From Actinomycetota bacterium (lineage in GTDB: Bacteria > Actinomycetota > Actinomycetes > S36-B12 > UBA5976), in NCBI GenBank assembly GCA_009702945.1, contig WLGZ01000034.1, positions 1 through 7,988 on the forward strand: a stretch of DNA of 7,988 bases, in the 5' to 3' direction. This document shows, piece after piece, positions 1 through 5,275 of this stretch. Within the stretch, counting starts at the first letter, position 1. The number at the start of each line of letters is the position of its first letter. A program made the translations under genes and the position numbers. Below the pieces are notes generated by a model, which was not told where the DNA came from, did not search any database, and worked only from the letters and a program-made list of their open reading frames with translations.

Positions 1-186
1 TGAGGCATGACTCAATTTAATTTTGCCTTCAGTCACAACATAAAGGCGATCGCCTGGGTCACCTTCTTTGAAAAGATCTTGACCCTTTTTAATACTCTGC
101 GGAACCATTGACTGCTTTAGCGCAGTGGCGGCTTCCTCGTCGAGGGCAGAAAAGAGCGGAGTGTCATGCAAATTACTATCAATCAT
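1..186 (-). CDS. crp: Crp/GlxR-family cyclic-nucleotide-responsive transcription regulator, N-terminal part (cut by the window edge)
   Basis: This gene starts at the ATG at 184-186 and runs off the left edge after 62 codons, so only the start of the effector-binding domain is visible. The reading frame is open throughout. It opens with a Pro-Leu-Phe-Ser-Ala-Leu-Asp helix region and then shows the cyclic-nucleotide-binding beta-roll motif EGDPGDRLYVVTEGKIKL at about residues 41-58, very close to actinobacterial Crp/GlxR proteins. In that family a C-terminal helix-turn-helix binds TGTGA-type palindromes and the protein acts as a global cytoplasmic regulator; here the DNA-binding part lies outside the window. 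The start is supported by an AGGAG Shine-Dalgarno (complement of 193-197) six nucleotides upstream. The gene lies 34 bp downstream of the RidA-family gene on the same strand, in a neighbourhood where crp is conserved in Mycobacterium and Streptomyces. Family confidence is high; the effector (cAMP or another ligand) cannot be read from this fragment. Confidence 0.9.
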   Translation of the reverse strand, partial: MIDSNLHDTPLFSALDEEAATALKQSMVPQSIKKGQDLFKEGDPGDRLYVVTEGKIKLSHAS

Positions 187-220
187 TTCCAGCTCCTTTC
201 TGCATTCTCGAATCTAAGAA

Positions 221-685
221 TTAATCGCGAACTTCAACAATCACTTCAACTTCTACTGGTGTGTTAGCTGGCAAAGCCGCTACGCCAACAGCAGATCGAG
301 CGTGCTTGCCAGCATCGCCGAAAGCTTGAATGAGCAAATCACTTGCGCCATTGATTACAACTGGCTGCTTTGTGAAATCTGGAGTGCTGGCAACAAAGCC
401 AACAACTTTTACGACGCGCACAACTTTATCTAGGTCGCCAATAAGTGACTTGATTGCTGCGATTGCATTTACTGCGCACTGTGCGGCGCACTTCGCTGCA
501 GTTTCTTCGTCAACATCTTTACCTAGCAAGCCAGTTGCCATTAGTACTCCGTCAACGAAAGGTAGTTGACCTGAGGTGTAAACCAAGTTTCCAGTGCGTG
601 ATGCTGGAACATAAGACGCTACCGGTGGAACTACTTCTGGAACTGTGATTCCTAATGCGGACAAACGATCTTCTACTGCGCTCAT
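221..685 (-). CDS. RidA/YjgF/YER057c/UK114-family protein (enamine/imine deaminase type)
   Basis: This is a 154-residue cytoplasmic protein of the Rid superfamily. Archetypal RidA hydrolyses reactive enamines and imines such as 2-aminoacrylate made by PLP enzymes, but several Rid subgroups have other or unknown substrates. Visible hallmarks are the TSGQLPFVDG segment (residues 37-46) and the C-terminal HARSAVGVAALPANTPVEVEV block (128-148), in which Arg130 matches the carboxylate-binding arginine of active RidA. It is some 25 residues longer than classic RidA because of an N-terminal extension. I chose the ATG at 683-685 because an AGGA Shine-Dalgarno (complement of 692-695) sits six nucleotides upstream. 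A longer open frame to 724 would start inside the preceding gene and adds a 13-residue leader that does not look like family sequence. The gene begins 7 bp after the DUF4177-like gene, so the two are almost certainly cotranscribed. The family call is safe; the substrate is not. Confidence 0.92.
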   Translation of the reverse strand: MSAVEDRLSALGITVPEVVPPVASYVPASRTGNLVYTSGQLPFVDGVLMATGLLGKDVDEETAAKCAAQCAVNAIAAIKSLIGDLDKVVRVVKVVGFVASTPDFTKQPVVINGASDLLIQAFGDAGKHARSAVGVAALPANTPVEVEVIVEVRD

Positions 686-692
686 GTTTTTC

Positions 693-848
693 CTAGTCTT
701 TTGGTCGCTTGAAATAAGCAACAAGATTTTCTGAATTCATACCTGGAATGACTGCAACAAGTTCCCAGCCATCAAGTCCGAAGTTATCCAAGATTGCCTT
801 GGTGTTGTGAACCAATAATGGTGCTGTCAGATATTCCCACTTAGTCAT
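693..848 (-). CDS. Small DUF4177-like protein (51 aa)
   Basis: A 51-codon frame on the minus strand runs from the ATG at 846-848 to the TAG at 693-695. The product starts MTKWEYLTAPLL, carries DGWELVAVIPG around residues 26-36 and ends VAYFKRPKD. The W-E-Y opening, the GWELV core and the YFKRP ending are the features of small DUF4177-type proteins of unknown function found next to RidA and whiB4/wblA genes in actinobacteria (for example Rv3678A beside the RidA-like Rv3678c in M. tuberculosis). It has no signal peptide or membrane helix, so it is probably cytoplasmic. Its stop codon overlaps the Shine-Dalgarno of the RidA-family gene, which suggests coupled expression. No Shine-Dalgarno precedes its own ATG, but a promoter-like sequence ends six nucleotides before it, so it may be translated from a leaderless mRNA. 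The gene is easily missed because of its length. The molecular role is unknown. Confidence 0.85.
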   Translation of the reverse strand: MTKWEYLTAPLLVHNTKAILDNFGLDGWELVAVIPGMNSENLVAYFKRPKD

Positions 849-882
849 GTCACGAGCATACGACAGTTGGTGGTTTAGTAAA
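849..882 (-). promoter_or_regulatory. Candidate promoter directly in front of the DUF4177-like/ridA genes
   Basis: On the minus strand a TTTACT hexamer (complement of 877-882) is followed after 16 nt by TATGCT (complement of 855-860). The latter fits the actinobacterial TANNNT -10 pattern. Six nucleotides then separate it from the ATG of the DUF4177-like gene, placing the expected transcription start on or next to the A of the ATG. It lies wholly in the 44-bp gap after whiB. The -35 match is only 4 of 6, so the call is tentative. Confidence 0.4.
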
Positions 883-892
883 AATGTTGGAT

Positions 893-1210
893 TTATGCTC
901 CGCGCACAAACGCCACTGGATCAAGGCGGTCATAGTCTTTGCGGGCATTCATTAGCAGCTCTCGCCATGAAGTCACATTCGAGCGTCTCCGCAATAGTGC
1001 GCGGCGCTCACGTTCAGTCATGCCACCCCAAACGCCAAACTCGATTTCGTTGTCTAGAGCATCCGCTAGGCACTCAGTGCGAACTGAACATCCAGCACAA
1101 ATAACCTTCACTCGGTTTTGTGCGGCACCTTGAACAAATAAAAGATCTGGATCGGTATCGCGGCAAGCTGCGCTGCGACTCCACTCTGAATTCCACGCTG
1201 GCACTGACAT
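893..1210 (-). CDS. wblA: WhiB-family iron-sulfur transcription regulator, WblA/WhiB4 type
   Basis: This is a 105-residue WhiB-like protein. WhiB proteins bind a redox- and NO-sensitive [4Fe-4S] cluster through four cysteines and regulate transcription in the cytoplasm, often through the principal sigma factor. All four cysteines are present: Cys16, Cys38, Cys41 and Cys47 (C-X21-C-X2-C-X5-C), followed by the GVWGG turn at residues 59-63 and the basic segment ERERRALLRRR. The blocks DPDLLFVQGAAQN and ECLADALDN are typical of the Streptomyces WblA/mycobacterial WhiB4 clade, and its position divergent from a class A PBP gene agrees. I chose the ATG at 1208-1210 because homologues begin shortly before the Trp-Ser-x-x-A-A-C motif. 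A purine-rich GAGGGG lies 13 nt upstream, which is rather far. An ATG at 1229-1231 and a GTG at 1283-1285 are in frame but add sequence unlike the family. By analogy the protein may link redox stress to cell-wall or developmental genes; that is inference. Confidence 0.93.
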   Translation of the reverse strand: MSVPAWNSEWSRSAACRDTDPDLLFVQGAAQNRVKVICAGCSVRTECLADALDNEIEFGVWGGMTERERRALLRRRSNVTSWRELLMNARKDYDRLDPVAFVRGA

Positions 1211-1240
1211 TGACGATTTGTATCCCCTCATACTTGGATT

Positions 1241-1256
1241 AACGTCGATCGATGTT
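1241..1256. promoter_or_regulatory. Near-perfect 16-bp inverted repeat, candidate operator
   Basis: The sequence AACGTCGATCGATGTT reads the same on both strands at 14 of 16 positions, with a TCGATCGA core. It lies 30 bp upstream of the chosen whiB start and far (about 170 bp) from the PBP start, so it would most naturally act on whiB as a protein-binding site in the leader or promoter. The factor is unknown, and a palindrome of this quality can arise by chance. Confidence 0.35.
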
Positions 1257-1295
1257 TTCCCTGTGCGAAATGCTAGAGCAAACACCTTTGGCTTA

Positions 1296-1325
1296 ACTAT
1301 TGGGGTAGGCCATAGGCAATGTCAA
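1296..1325 (-). promoter_or_regulatory. Candidate whiB promoter
   Basis: On the minus strand a perfect -35 hexamer TTGACA (complement of 1320-1325) is followed after an 18-nt spacer by AATAGT (complement of 1296-1301), a 4-of-6 match to TATAAT. Transcription from here would give whiB a leader of roughly 80 nt containing the 1241-1256 inverted repeat. The -35 match is strong, the -10 only fair. Confidence 0.4.
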
Positions 1326-1423
1326 TACCTAGAGCCAGGTTTTTTCTGCGAAAAGACAACTGTTATCTGTTCGATATATCCGCGTTTCGTTTCGGACAAA
1401 CCGAGAGTTACCATTGACTAACT

Positions 1424-3766
1424 ATGGAAAATAACCTTGGGGGAACTGGGCTAGACCGATTTGGTCTATTGACCCGAATGGTCACTTTTGTGGCGCTCGC
1501 AGGTGTCGTAGCCGCTCTAGTAGTGCTACCAGTTATCGGTGGTCTTGGTCTAGCCACGCGCAATAGTGCCCAAGCATTTAGCAGTCTGCCAAGTGATCTC
1601 ACCGAAGTTCCACTTCCACAACAAAACACCATCGTTGATTCCAATGGCGACATCCTTGCAGTCCTTTTCGCACAGAACCGAATTGAAGTTCCACTTGAAG
1701 AGATCTCGCCGATTATGCAGCAGGCCGTTATCGCGATTGAAGATCAGCGTTTTCTAAATCACGCTGGGATTGATTTCAAGGGAACCTTGCGAGCAGCAAT
1801 TTCCACTGGTGCTGGTGGTCAGGTGCAAGGTGGTTCCACCATCACTCAGCAATACGTAAAACAGATTTTGTTAACTGCAGCTACATCTAAAGAAGAGCAA
1901 GAGGCAGCCACATCGGTTTCAATTAATCGCAAGTTGCGCGAAGCTCGCTATGCAATTGCGCTCGAGAACAAACTTTCTAAAAAGGAAATTCTCGAAGGCT
2001 ACTTAAACATTGCCTACTTTGGTGCTGGTTCATATGGTGTTGAGATTGCGGCACGGCGTTATTATTCAACCAACGCTGACAAGCTGACTTTGAGTCAAGC
2101 TGCAACCCTTGCTGGCTTGGTGCAGAATCCTTCACGTTTTGACCCAACTCAATTCCCAGAGCGCGCTCAGAATCGTCGCGATGATGTGTTGAATGCAATG
2201 GTTAACACTGGCTACATCACGCAAGAACAAGCTGATGCTGCCAAGGCAATTTCGGTTGAATCGGATTTGGATCCGGCTGAACTTCCAAATGGTTGCACCA
2301 GCTCTATCGCACCATTCTTTTGCGATTACGTTTTGACTGTCTTGAGAAACGATCCGGTATTTGGTGATACTCCTGAAGATCGCGCTCGACTTTTAGACAT
2401 TGGTGGACTAACCATCACAACTACTTTGGATCGTAAGGCACAAGTTTCTTCGCAAACCGCGGTCGAAGAGCGAATTCCATTTGACGATCCAAGCGGCAAA
2501 GCTGCCTCGATAACCATGATTCGCCCTGGAACGGGTGAGATTACTGCAATGGCCCAGAACCGCAGATGGGGTCGCAGTGGTGTCGGCTACACAACAGTTA
2601 ATTACGGTGCTCCAGTAAGTGCCAATGGCAGCGTTGGTTTCCAAGCGGGATCTACTTTCAAGGCCTTCACAATTGCCGCAGCCTTTAAACAAGGTTGGGA
2701 TCCATTTAAGGTAATCAACTCACCTGAGAAAAAGAAGTTTGAAGAATTTGTTGAGTGCGGCACTGGCGATAAATTCGCGCCTTACGAAGTTCAAAACTCA
2801 ACCGCTTCTGGAGCGTTCGATATTCTCAGCGGCACTGCTTATTCGGTGAACACATACTTTGTTGGACTAGAAGAACAACTTGGACTTTGTGATCCCCCAG
2901 ATATTGCTAAAGCAGCTGGCGTTAAGCAAGGTAACGGCGAAGATTTTGAAAAGTATCCGTGCTTCACTCTTGGTTGCTTTGACGTAACAACTCTTGACAT
3001 GGCTGTTGGCATGGCAACATTTGCCGCGCACGGTATTCGTTGCAATGCAATTGCAATCACTGAAGTTAAAGATCGTTACGGCAAAAATTTAAATGTGCCT
3101 TCTGCGGATTGTGAACGCACTATCGATTTGCAAGTTGCAGACAGCACAACTGCAGTTCTTGCTGGTGTTATCGACGGACCAGTCAAGGGTCGCACCGGGC
3201 AGGCAATGGATCTAGGTAGACCAGCTGCTGGGAAAACTGGAACCACCGATAGCTCGGCTGCCGTTTGGTTTGTTGGTTACACCCCTGACATGGCTGCAGC
3301 GGTTTGGGTTGGCGACCCTCGCGGTGGACAAAAGTATCCGATGAAGGGCGTAACGATTAATGGTCGCTACTACTCTCAAGTTTTCGGCTCCACAATGCCA
3401 GGTCCAATTTGGCGAGATTCACTCATTGGTGCTTTGGAAGGCACTCCTGAAACTGCTTGGGACTTAAACACACTTAATGGTGTCAATGCCGGCGGTCACG
3501 GAAATGAAATTACGGCAACCAAGGACAAGTGTGCTGGGCTGGAAGAAGAAGAATTAGTCGCTTGCAAAACTAAATCTGCGCTTAAGAAGTATGCGGCTGA
3601 ACTTGCGGCTGGTACCTACGTCCTTGATCCGTTGACTGGTCAGATTGTTGATCCGCTAACTGGACAGGTAATTGCTGAGACCAAGACAGCGGAACCTTCA
3701 ACCACTCCGGCGGCTTCGCCAAGTTCTTCACCTTCACCATCCTCAACATCGACTAAAACTCCATAA
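1424..3766 (+). CDS. ponA: Class A penicillin-binding protein (bifunctional peptidoglycan glycosyltransferase/transpeptidase)
   Basis: This 780-residue protein polymerises lipid II and cross-links the glycan strands at the outer face of the membrane. A short cytoplasmic tail precedes one membrane helix (about 19-42). The GT51 domain (about 68-270) has its motifs: EDQRF with catalytic Glu106, GGSTITQQ (136-143), RKLREARYA (169-177) and KKEILEGYLNIAYFG (186-200). The transpeptidase domain (about 355-665) has the active-site STFK (Ser410, Lys413), SVN (474-476) and KTGT (604-607), so both activities look intact. Ten cysteines lie on the exported side. The C-terminus has a tandem DPLTGQ repeat (735-750) and a Ser/Thr/Pro-rich tail (755-780). 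There is no PASTA domain, unlike mycobacterial PonA2, its apparent counterpart by position next to whiB. The ATG at 1424 is the first start after an in-frame stop at 1415-1417, but it has no Shine-Dalgarno. Confidence 0.96.
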   Translation: MENNLGGTGLDRFGLLTRMVTFVALAGVVAALVVLPVIGGLGLATRNSAQAFSSLPSDLTEVPLPQQNTIVDSNGDILAVLFAQNRIEVPLEEISPIMQQAVIAIEDQRFLNHAGIDFKGTLRAAISTGAGGQVQGGSTITQQYVKQILLTAATSKEEQEAATSVSINRKLREARYAIALENKLSKKEILEGYLNIAYFGAGSYGVEIAARRYYSTNADKLTLSQAATLAGLVQNPSRFDPTQFPERAQNRRDDVLNAMVNTGYITQEQADAAKAISVESDLDPAELPNGCTSSIAPFFCDYVLTVLRNDPVFGDTPEDRARLLDIGGLTITTTLDRKAQVSSQTAVEERIPFDDPSGKAASITMIRPGTGEITAMAQNRRWGRSGVGYTTVNYGAPVSANGSVGFQAGSTFKAFTIAAAFKQGWDPFKVINSPEKKKFEEFVECGTGDKFAPYEVQNSTASGAFDILSGTAYSVNTYFVGLEEQLGLCDPPDIAKAAGVKQGNGEDFEKYPCFTLGCFDVTTLDMAVGMATFAAHGIRCNAIAITEVKDRYGKNLNVPSADCERTIDLQVADSTTAVLAGVIDGPVKGRTGQAMDLGRPAAGKTGTTDSSAAVWFVGYTPDMAAAVWVGDPRGGQKYPMKGVTINGRYYSQVFGSTMPGPIWRDSLIGALEGTPETAWDLNTLNGVNAGGHGNEITATKDKCAGLEEEELVACKTKSALKKYAAELAAGTYVLDPLTGQIVDPLTGQVIAETKTAEPSTTPAASPSSSPSPSSTSTKTP
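3626..3673 (+). repeat. Tandem 24-bp coding repeat (DPLTGQ-V/I x 2) in the PBP tail
   Basis: Two adjacent 24-bp units (3626-3649 and 3650-3673) encode DPLTGQIV and DPLTGQVI, residues 735-742 and 743-750. They sit between the transpeptidase domain and the Ser/Thr/Pro tail and probably form part of an extracytoplasmic linker. The units differ at several third positions, so the duplication is not recent. Confidence 0.75.
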
Positions 3767-3815
3767 TCTGCGCCAGAAATTTCGATTCTCACTCTTGGTC
3801 TGACAAGGTATAGAT

Positions 3816-4277
3816 ATGACAAACCTCAAAGAGCAACTACACACGGATCTAACTGCTGCCATTAAGGCAAAGGATTCACTAACCTCTGGCACTTTGCGGA
3901 TGGTGCTAGCTGCAATTACAAATGAGGAAGTTTCCGGCAAAGAAGCCCGAGTGCTCAACGATCAAGACATGATCACAGTTTTAAACCGGGAAGCAAAGAA
4001 GCGCAAAGAAGCGGCTACCGCTTATGACGACGCAAAACGTCCAGAGCTTGCAGACAAAGAACGAGCTGAACTTGGAATTATTCAGGCGTACCTTCCAGCT
4101 GCATTATCTGATGAAGATCTGGCGAAAATTATTGCTGACGCTGTGGCTGAAGTTGCCGCAAGTGGAGCTACTGGCCCGAGTGCGATGGGCGCTGTTATGA
4201 AGATTGTTTCGCCACAGGTCTCAGGTAGAGCTGATGGTGGCGCTGTCGCTGCTGCCGTTAAATCTGCACTGGCTTAG
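3816..4277 (+). CDS. yqeY: GatB/YqeY-domain protein
   Basis: This 153-residue cytoplasmic protein matches the YqeY family over its whole length. That family is an all-helical protein resembling the C-terminal tRNA-binding region of the GatB subunit of Glu-tRNA(Gln) amidotransferase; its own function is unsettled. Recognisable blocks are LRMVLAAITNEEV (27-39), the charged REAKKRKEAATAYDDAKRPE (58-77) followed by ELGIIQAYLP (85-94), and the C-terminal GAVMKIVSPQVSGRADGG (125-142), which corresponds to the family's MGxVMxxxxxxxxGRADG signature. The ATG at 3816 is preceded seven nucleotides upstream by AAGG (3805-3808). It follows the PBP gene by 49 bp with no hairpin terminator between them, so read-through from the PBP promoter is likely. 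No link in function to the PBP is implied by the sequence. Confidence 0.93.
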   Translation: MTNLKEQLHTDLTAAIKAKDSLTSGTLRMVLAAITNEEVSGKEARVLNDQDMITVLNREAKKRKEAATAYDDAKRPELADKERAELGIIQAYLPAALSDEDLAKIIADAVAEVAASGATGPSAMGAVMKIVSPQVSGRADGGAVAAAVKSALA

Positions 4278-4327
4278 TTTCGACTAACCGAACTTGACCC
4301 AAAGTTATTCAGTTTCCCACGGCGCAA

Positions 4328-4339
4328 TAGTGTGTGCCT
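4328..4339 (+). promoter_or_regulatory. Candidate -10 box in front of the EamA transporter gene
   Basis: TAGTGT (4328-4333) fits the TANNNT pattern and lies six nucleotides before the GTG at 4340-4342. No Shine-Dalgarno is present, so a leaderless start at 4340 is possible. The matching -35 position (TTATTC, 4305-4310) is poor. A good TTGACC at 4294-4299 is too far away (28 nt) to pair with it. Confidence 0.3.
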
Positions 4340-5275
4340 GTGAGTAGTTCAATCAAAACCAAAGTCGCACTTGGTTTGGGAATCATGTATGTGGCATGGG
4401 GAACTACCTACATAGGTATTGCTTTCACAATTGAAACTATGCCGCCGCTGTTGTCTATGTCATTTAGATTCGTTGCAGCCAGCTTGGCACTTTTTGTTTT
4501 CATCGGCCTTCGTAATGGCTGGGACTCATTACGTTTAACTCGTAAAGAACTATCAAGCTCGCTTTTCTTGGGCATCCTCATGCTTGGTACAGGGCTGGGA
4601 ACTATGGCACTGGCTGAAAAAGTTGTTCCGATCGGCGTTGCATCTCTCATCGTTGCCGCTATGCCTATTTGGACCGCGCTGTTTCGTACGCTTGATAACG
4701 ATCGTCCAAAGCTAACTTCACTAATTGGAATAGTTGGCGGACTAATTGGAATTGGCATCATCATGTTGCCTGGGCACACGATTGCGCGTCCAGATTCTGG
4801 TGGACAAAATGTCACGCTTTGGATGTTCATAATTTTGTTTGGAAATCTTTGTTGGTCGCTTGGATCCTTCATAGCTCCCCGAATGGAAACTCCAAGTAAT
4901 CCATTAGTTCTTAGTACTTACGAAATGGCTGGCGCTGCTGGGGCATTATTCATTGCCGGAATGATAAATCAGGAATCCATTTCAGATTTTGCGGATGCCA
5001 GTGCGCGCTCCTGGGGTGGTTGGATTTATCTAGTTACGGTTGGTTCGTTGATCGGATACACGGTTTACACCTGGCTACTTGAAAATGCGCCAATCACATT
5101 GGTTTCGACTTATGCGTACGTGAATCCTGTTGTTGCAGTTGCCCTTGGCATTGTCATATTCAGTGAGACGCTAACAAAAAACATCTTGATAGGTGGCTTC
5201 ATCGTTATTGTCAGCGTTACAATCGTCGTTGCTGTCGAATCTGCTAAAAAACAAATTCTCCCGCAAGTTCAATAA
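4340..5275 (+). CDS. EamA/DMT-superfamily transporter (YedA/RhtA-like)
   Basis: This is a 311-residue integral membrane protein of the drug/metabolite transporter superfamily, 10-TMS type, made of two EamA repeats (about residues 8-145 and 158-300). Members export amino acids, metabolites or drugs; the substrate cannot be read from sequence. Typical family features are the first-helix AWGTTYIGIAFTIE segment, VPIGVASLIVAAMPIWTALF in the first repeat and the matching APITLVSTYAYVNPVVAVALG with the following FSETLT in the second. Helices alternate with short loops and there is no signal peptide. The start is uncertain: GTG at 4334 and GTG at 4340 are in frame, two codons apart, and neither has a Shine-Dalgarno. 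I prefer 4340 because a -10-like TAGTGT ends six nucleotides before it. The gene lies about 60 bp after yqeY, and its last 32 bp overlap the 3' end of the convergent hisC-like gene. Confidence 0.92.
   Translation: MSSSIKTKVALGLGIMYVAWGTTYIGIAFTIETMPPLLSMSFRFVAASLALFVFIGLRNGWDSLRLTRKELSSSLFLGILMLGTGLGTMALAEKVVPIGVASLIVAAMPIWTALFRTLDNDRPKLTSLIGIVGGLIGIGIIMLPGHTIARPDSGGQNVTLWMFIILFGNLCWSLGSFIAPRMETPSNPLVLSTYEMAGAAGALFIAGMINQESISDFADASARSWGGWIYLVTVGSLIGYTVYTWLLENAPITLVSTYAYVNPVVAVALGIVIFSETLTKNILIGGFIVIVSVTIVVAVESAKKQILPQVQ

Larger units (their letters stand above)
1211..1423. promoter_or_regulatory. Divergent intergenic region between whiB and the PBP gene
   Basis: This 213-bp stretch has no convincing gene. 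It must hold the promoters for both divergent genes. On the minus strand it contains a consensus TTGACA with an AATAGT 18 nt downstream. On the plus strand an AAGACA (1353-1358) and TATATC (1375-1380) separated by 16 nt are a weak candidate for the PBP promoter, 43 bp before its ATG. An alternative is TACCAT (1409-1414) nine nucleotides before the ATG. A near-palindrome lies at 1241-1256. No Shine-Dalgarno is visible before the PBP start. Confidence 0.6.

Noticed and set aside
204..221. Inverted repeat ATTCT/AGAAT between ridA and crp as a terminator
   Set aside because: The stem is only 5 AT-rich base pairs with an 8-nt loop and no T-run; too weak to support a terminator.
686..724. Longer RidA-family start up to 724
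   Set aside because: It would overlap the DUF4177-like gene and lacks a ribosome-binding site. The ATG at 683-685 has AGGA at proper spacing.
1211..1285. Longer whiB start at the GTG at 1283-1285 or ATG at 1229-1231
   Set aside because: The extra residues do not resemble WhiB N-termini, which begin shortly before the first cysteine motif, and neither codon has a Shine-Dalgarno. The extension also covers the inverted repeat and likely leader.
1211..1423. Crp/GlxR site (TGTGA-N6-TCACA) in the whiB-PBP intergenic region
   Set aside because: Isolated TGTG fragments occur (for example near 1262), but no matching TCACA half-site at the correct spacing was found.
3767..3815. Terminator between the PBP gene and yqeY
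   Set aside because: Only a 4-bp CTTG/CAAG pairing is visible, without a following T-run.
4294..4333. TTGACC (4294-4299) as the -35 element for the TAGTGT box before the transporter
   Set aside because: The spacer would be 28 nt, far outside the usual 16-19 nt.
4408..4872. 154-codon open frame on the minus strand
   Set aside because: It lies wholly antisense to the EamA transporter gene and its product has no recognisable domain; it is a shadow of the coding strand.
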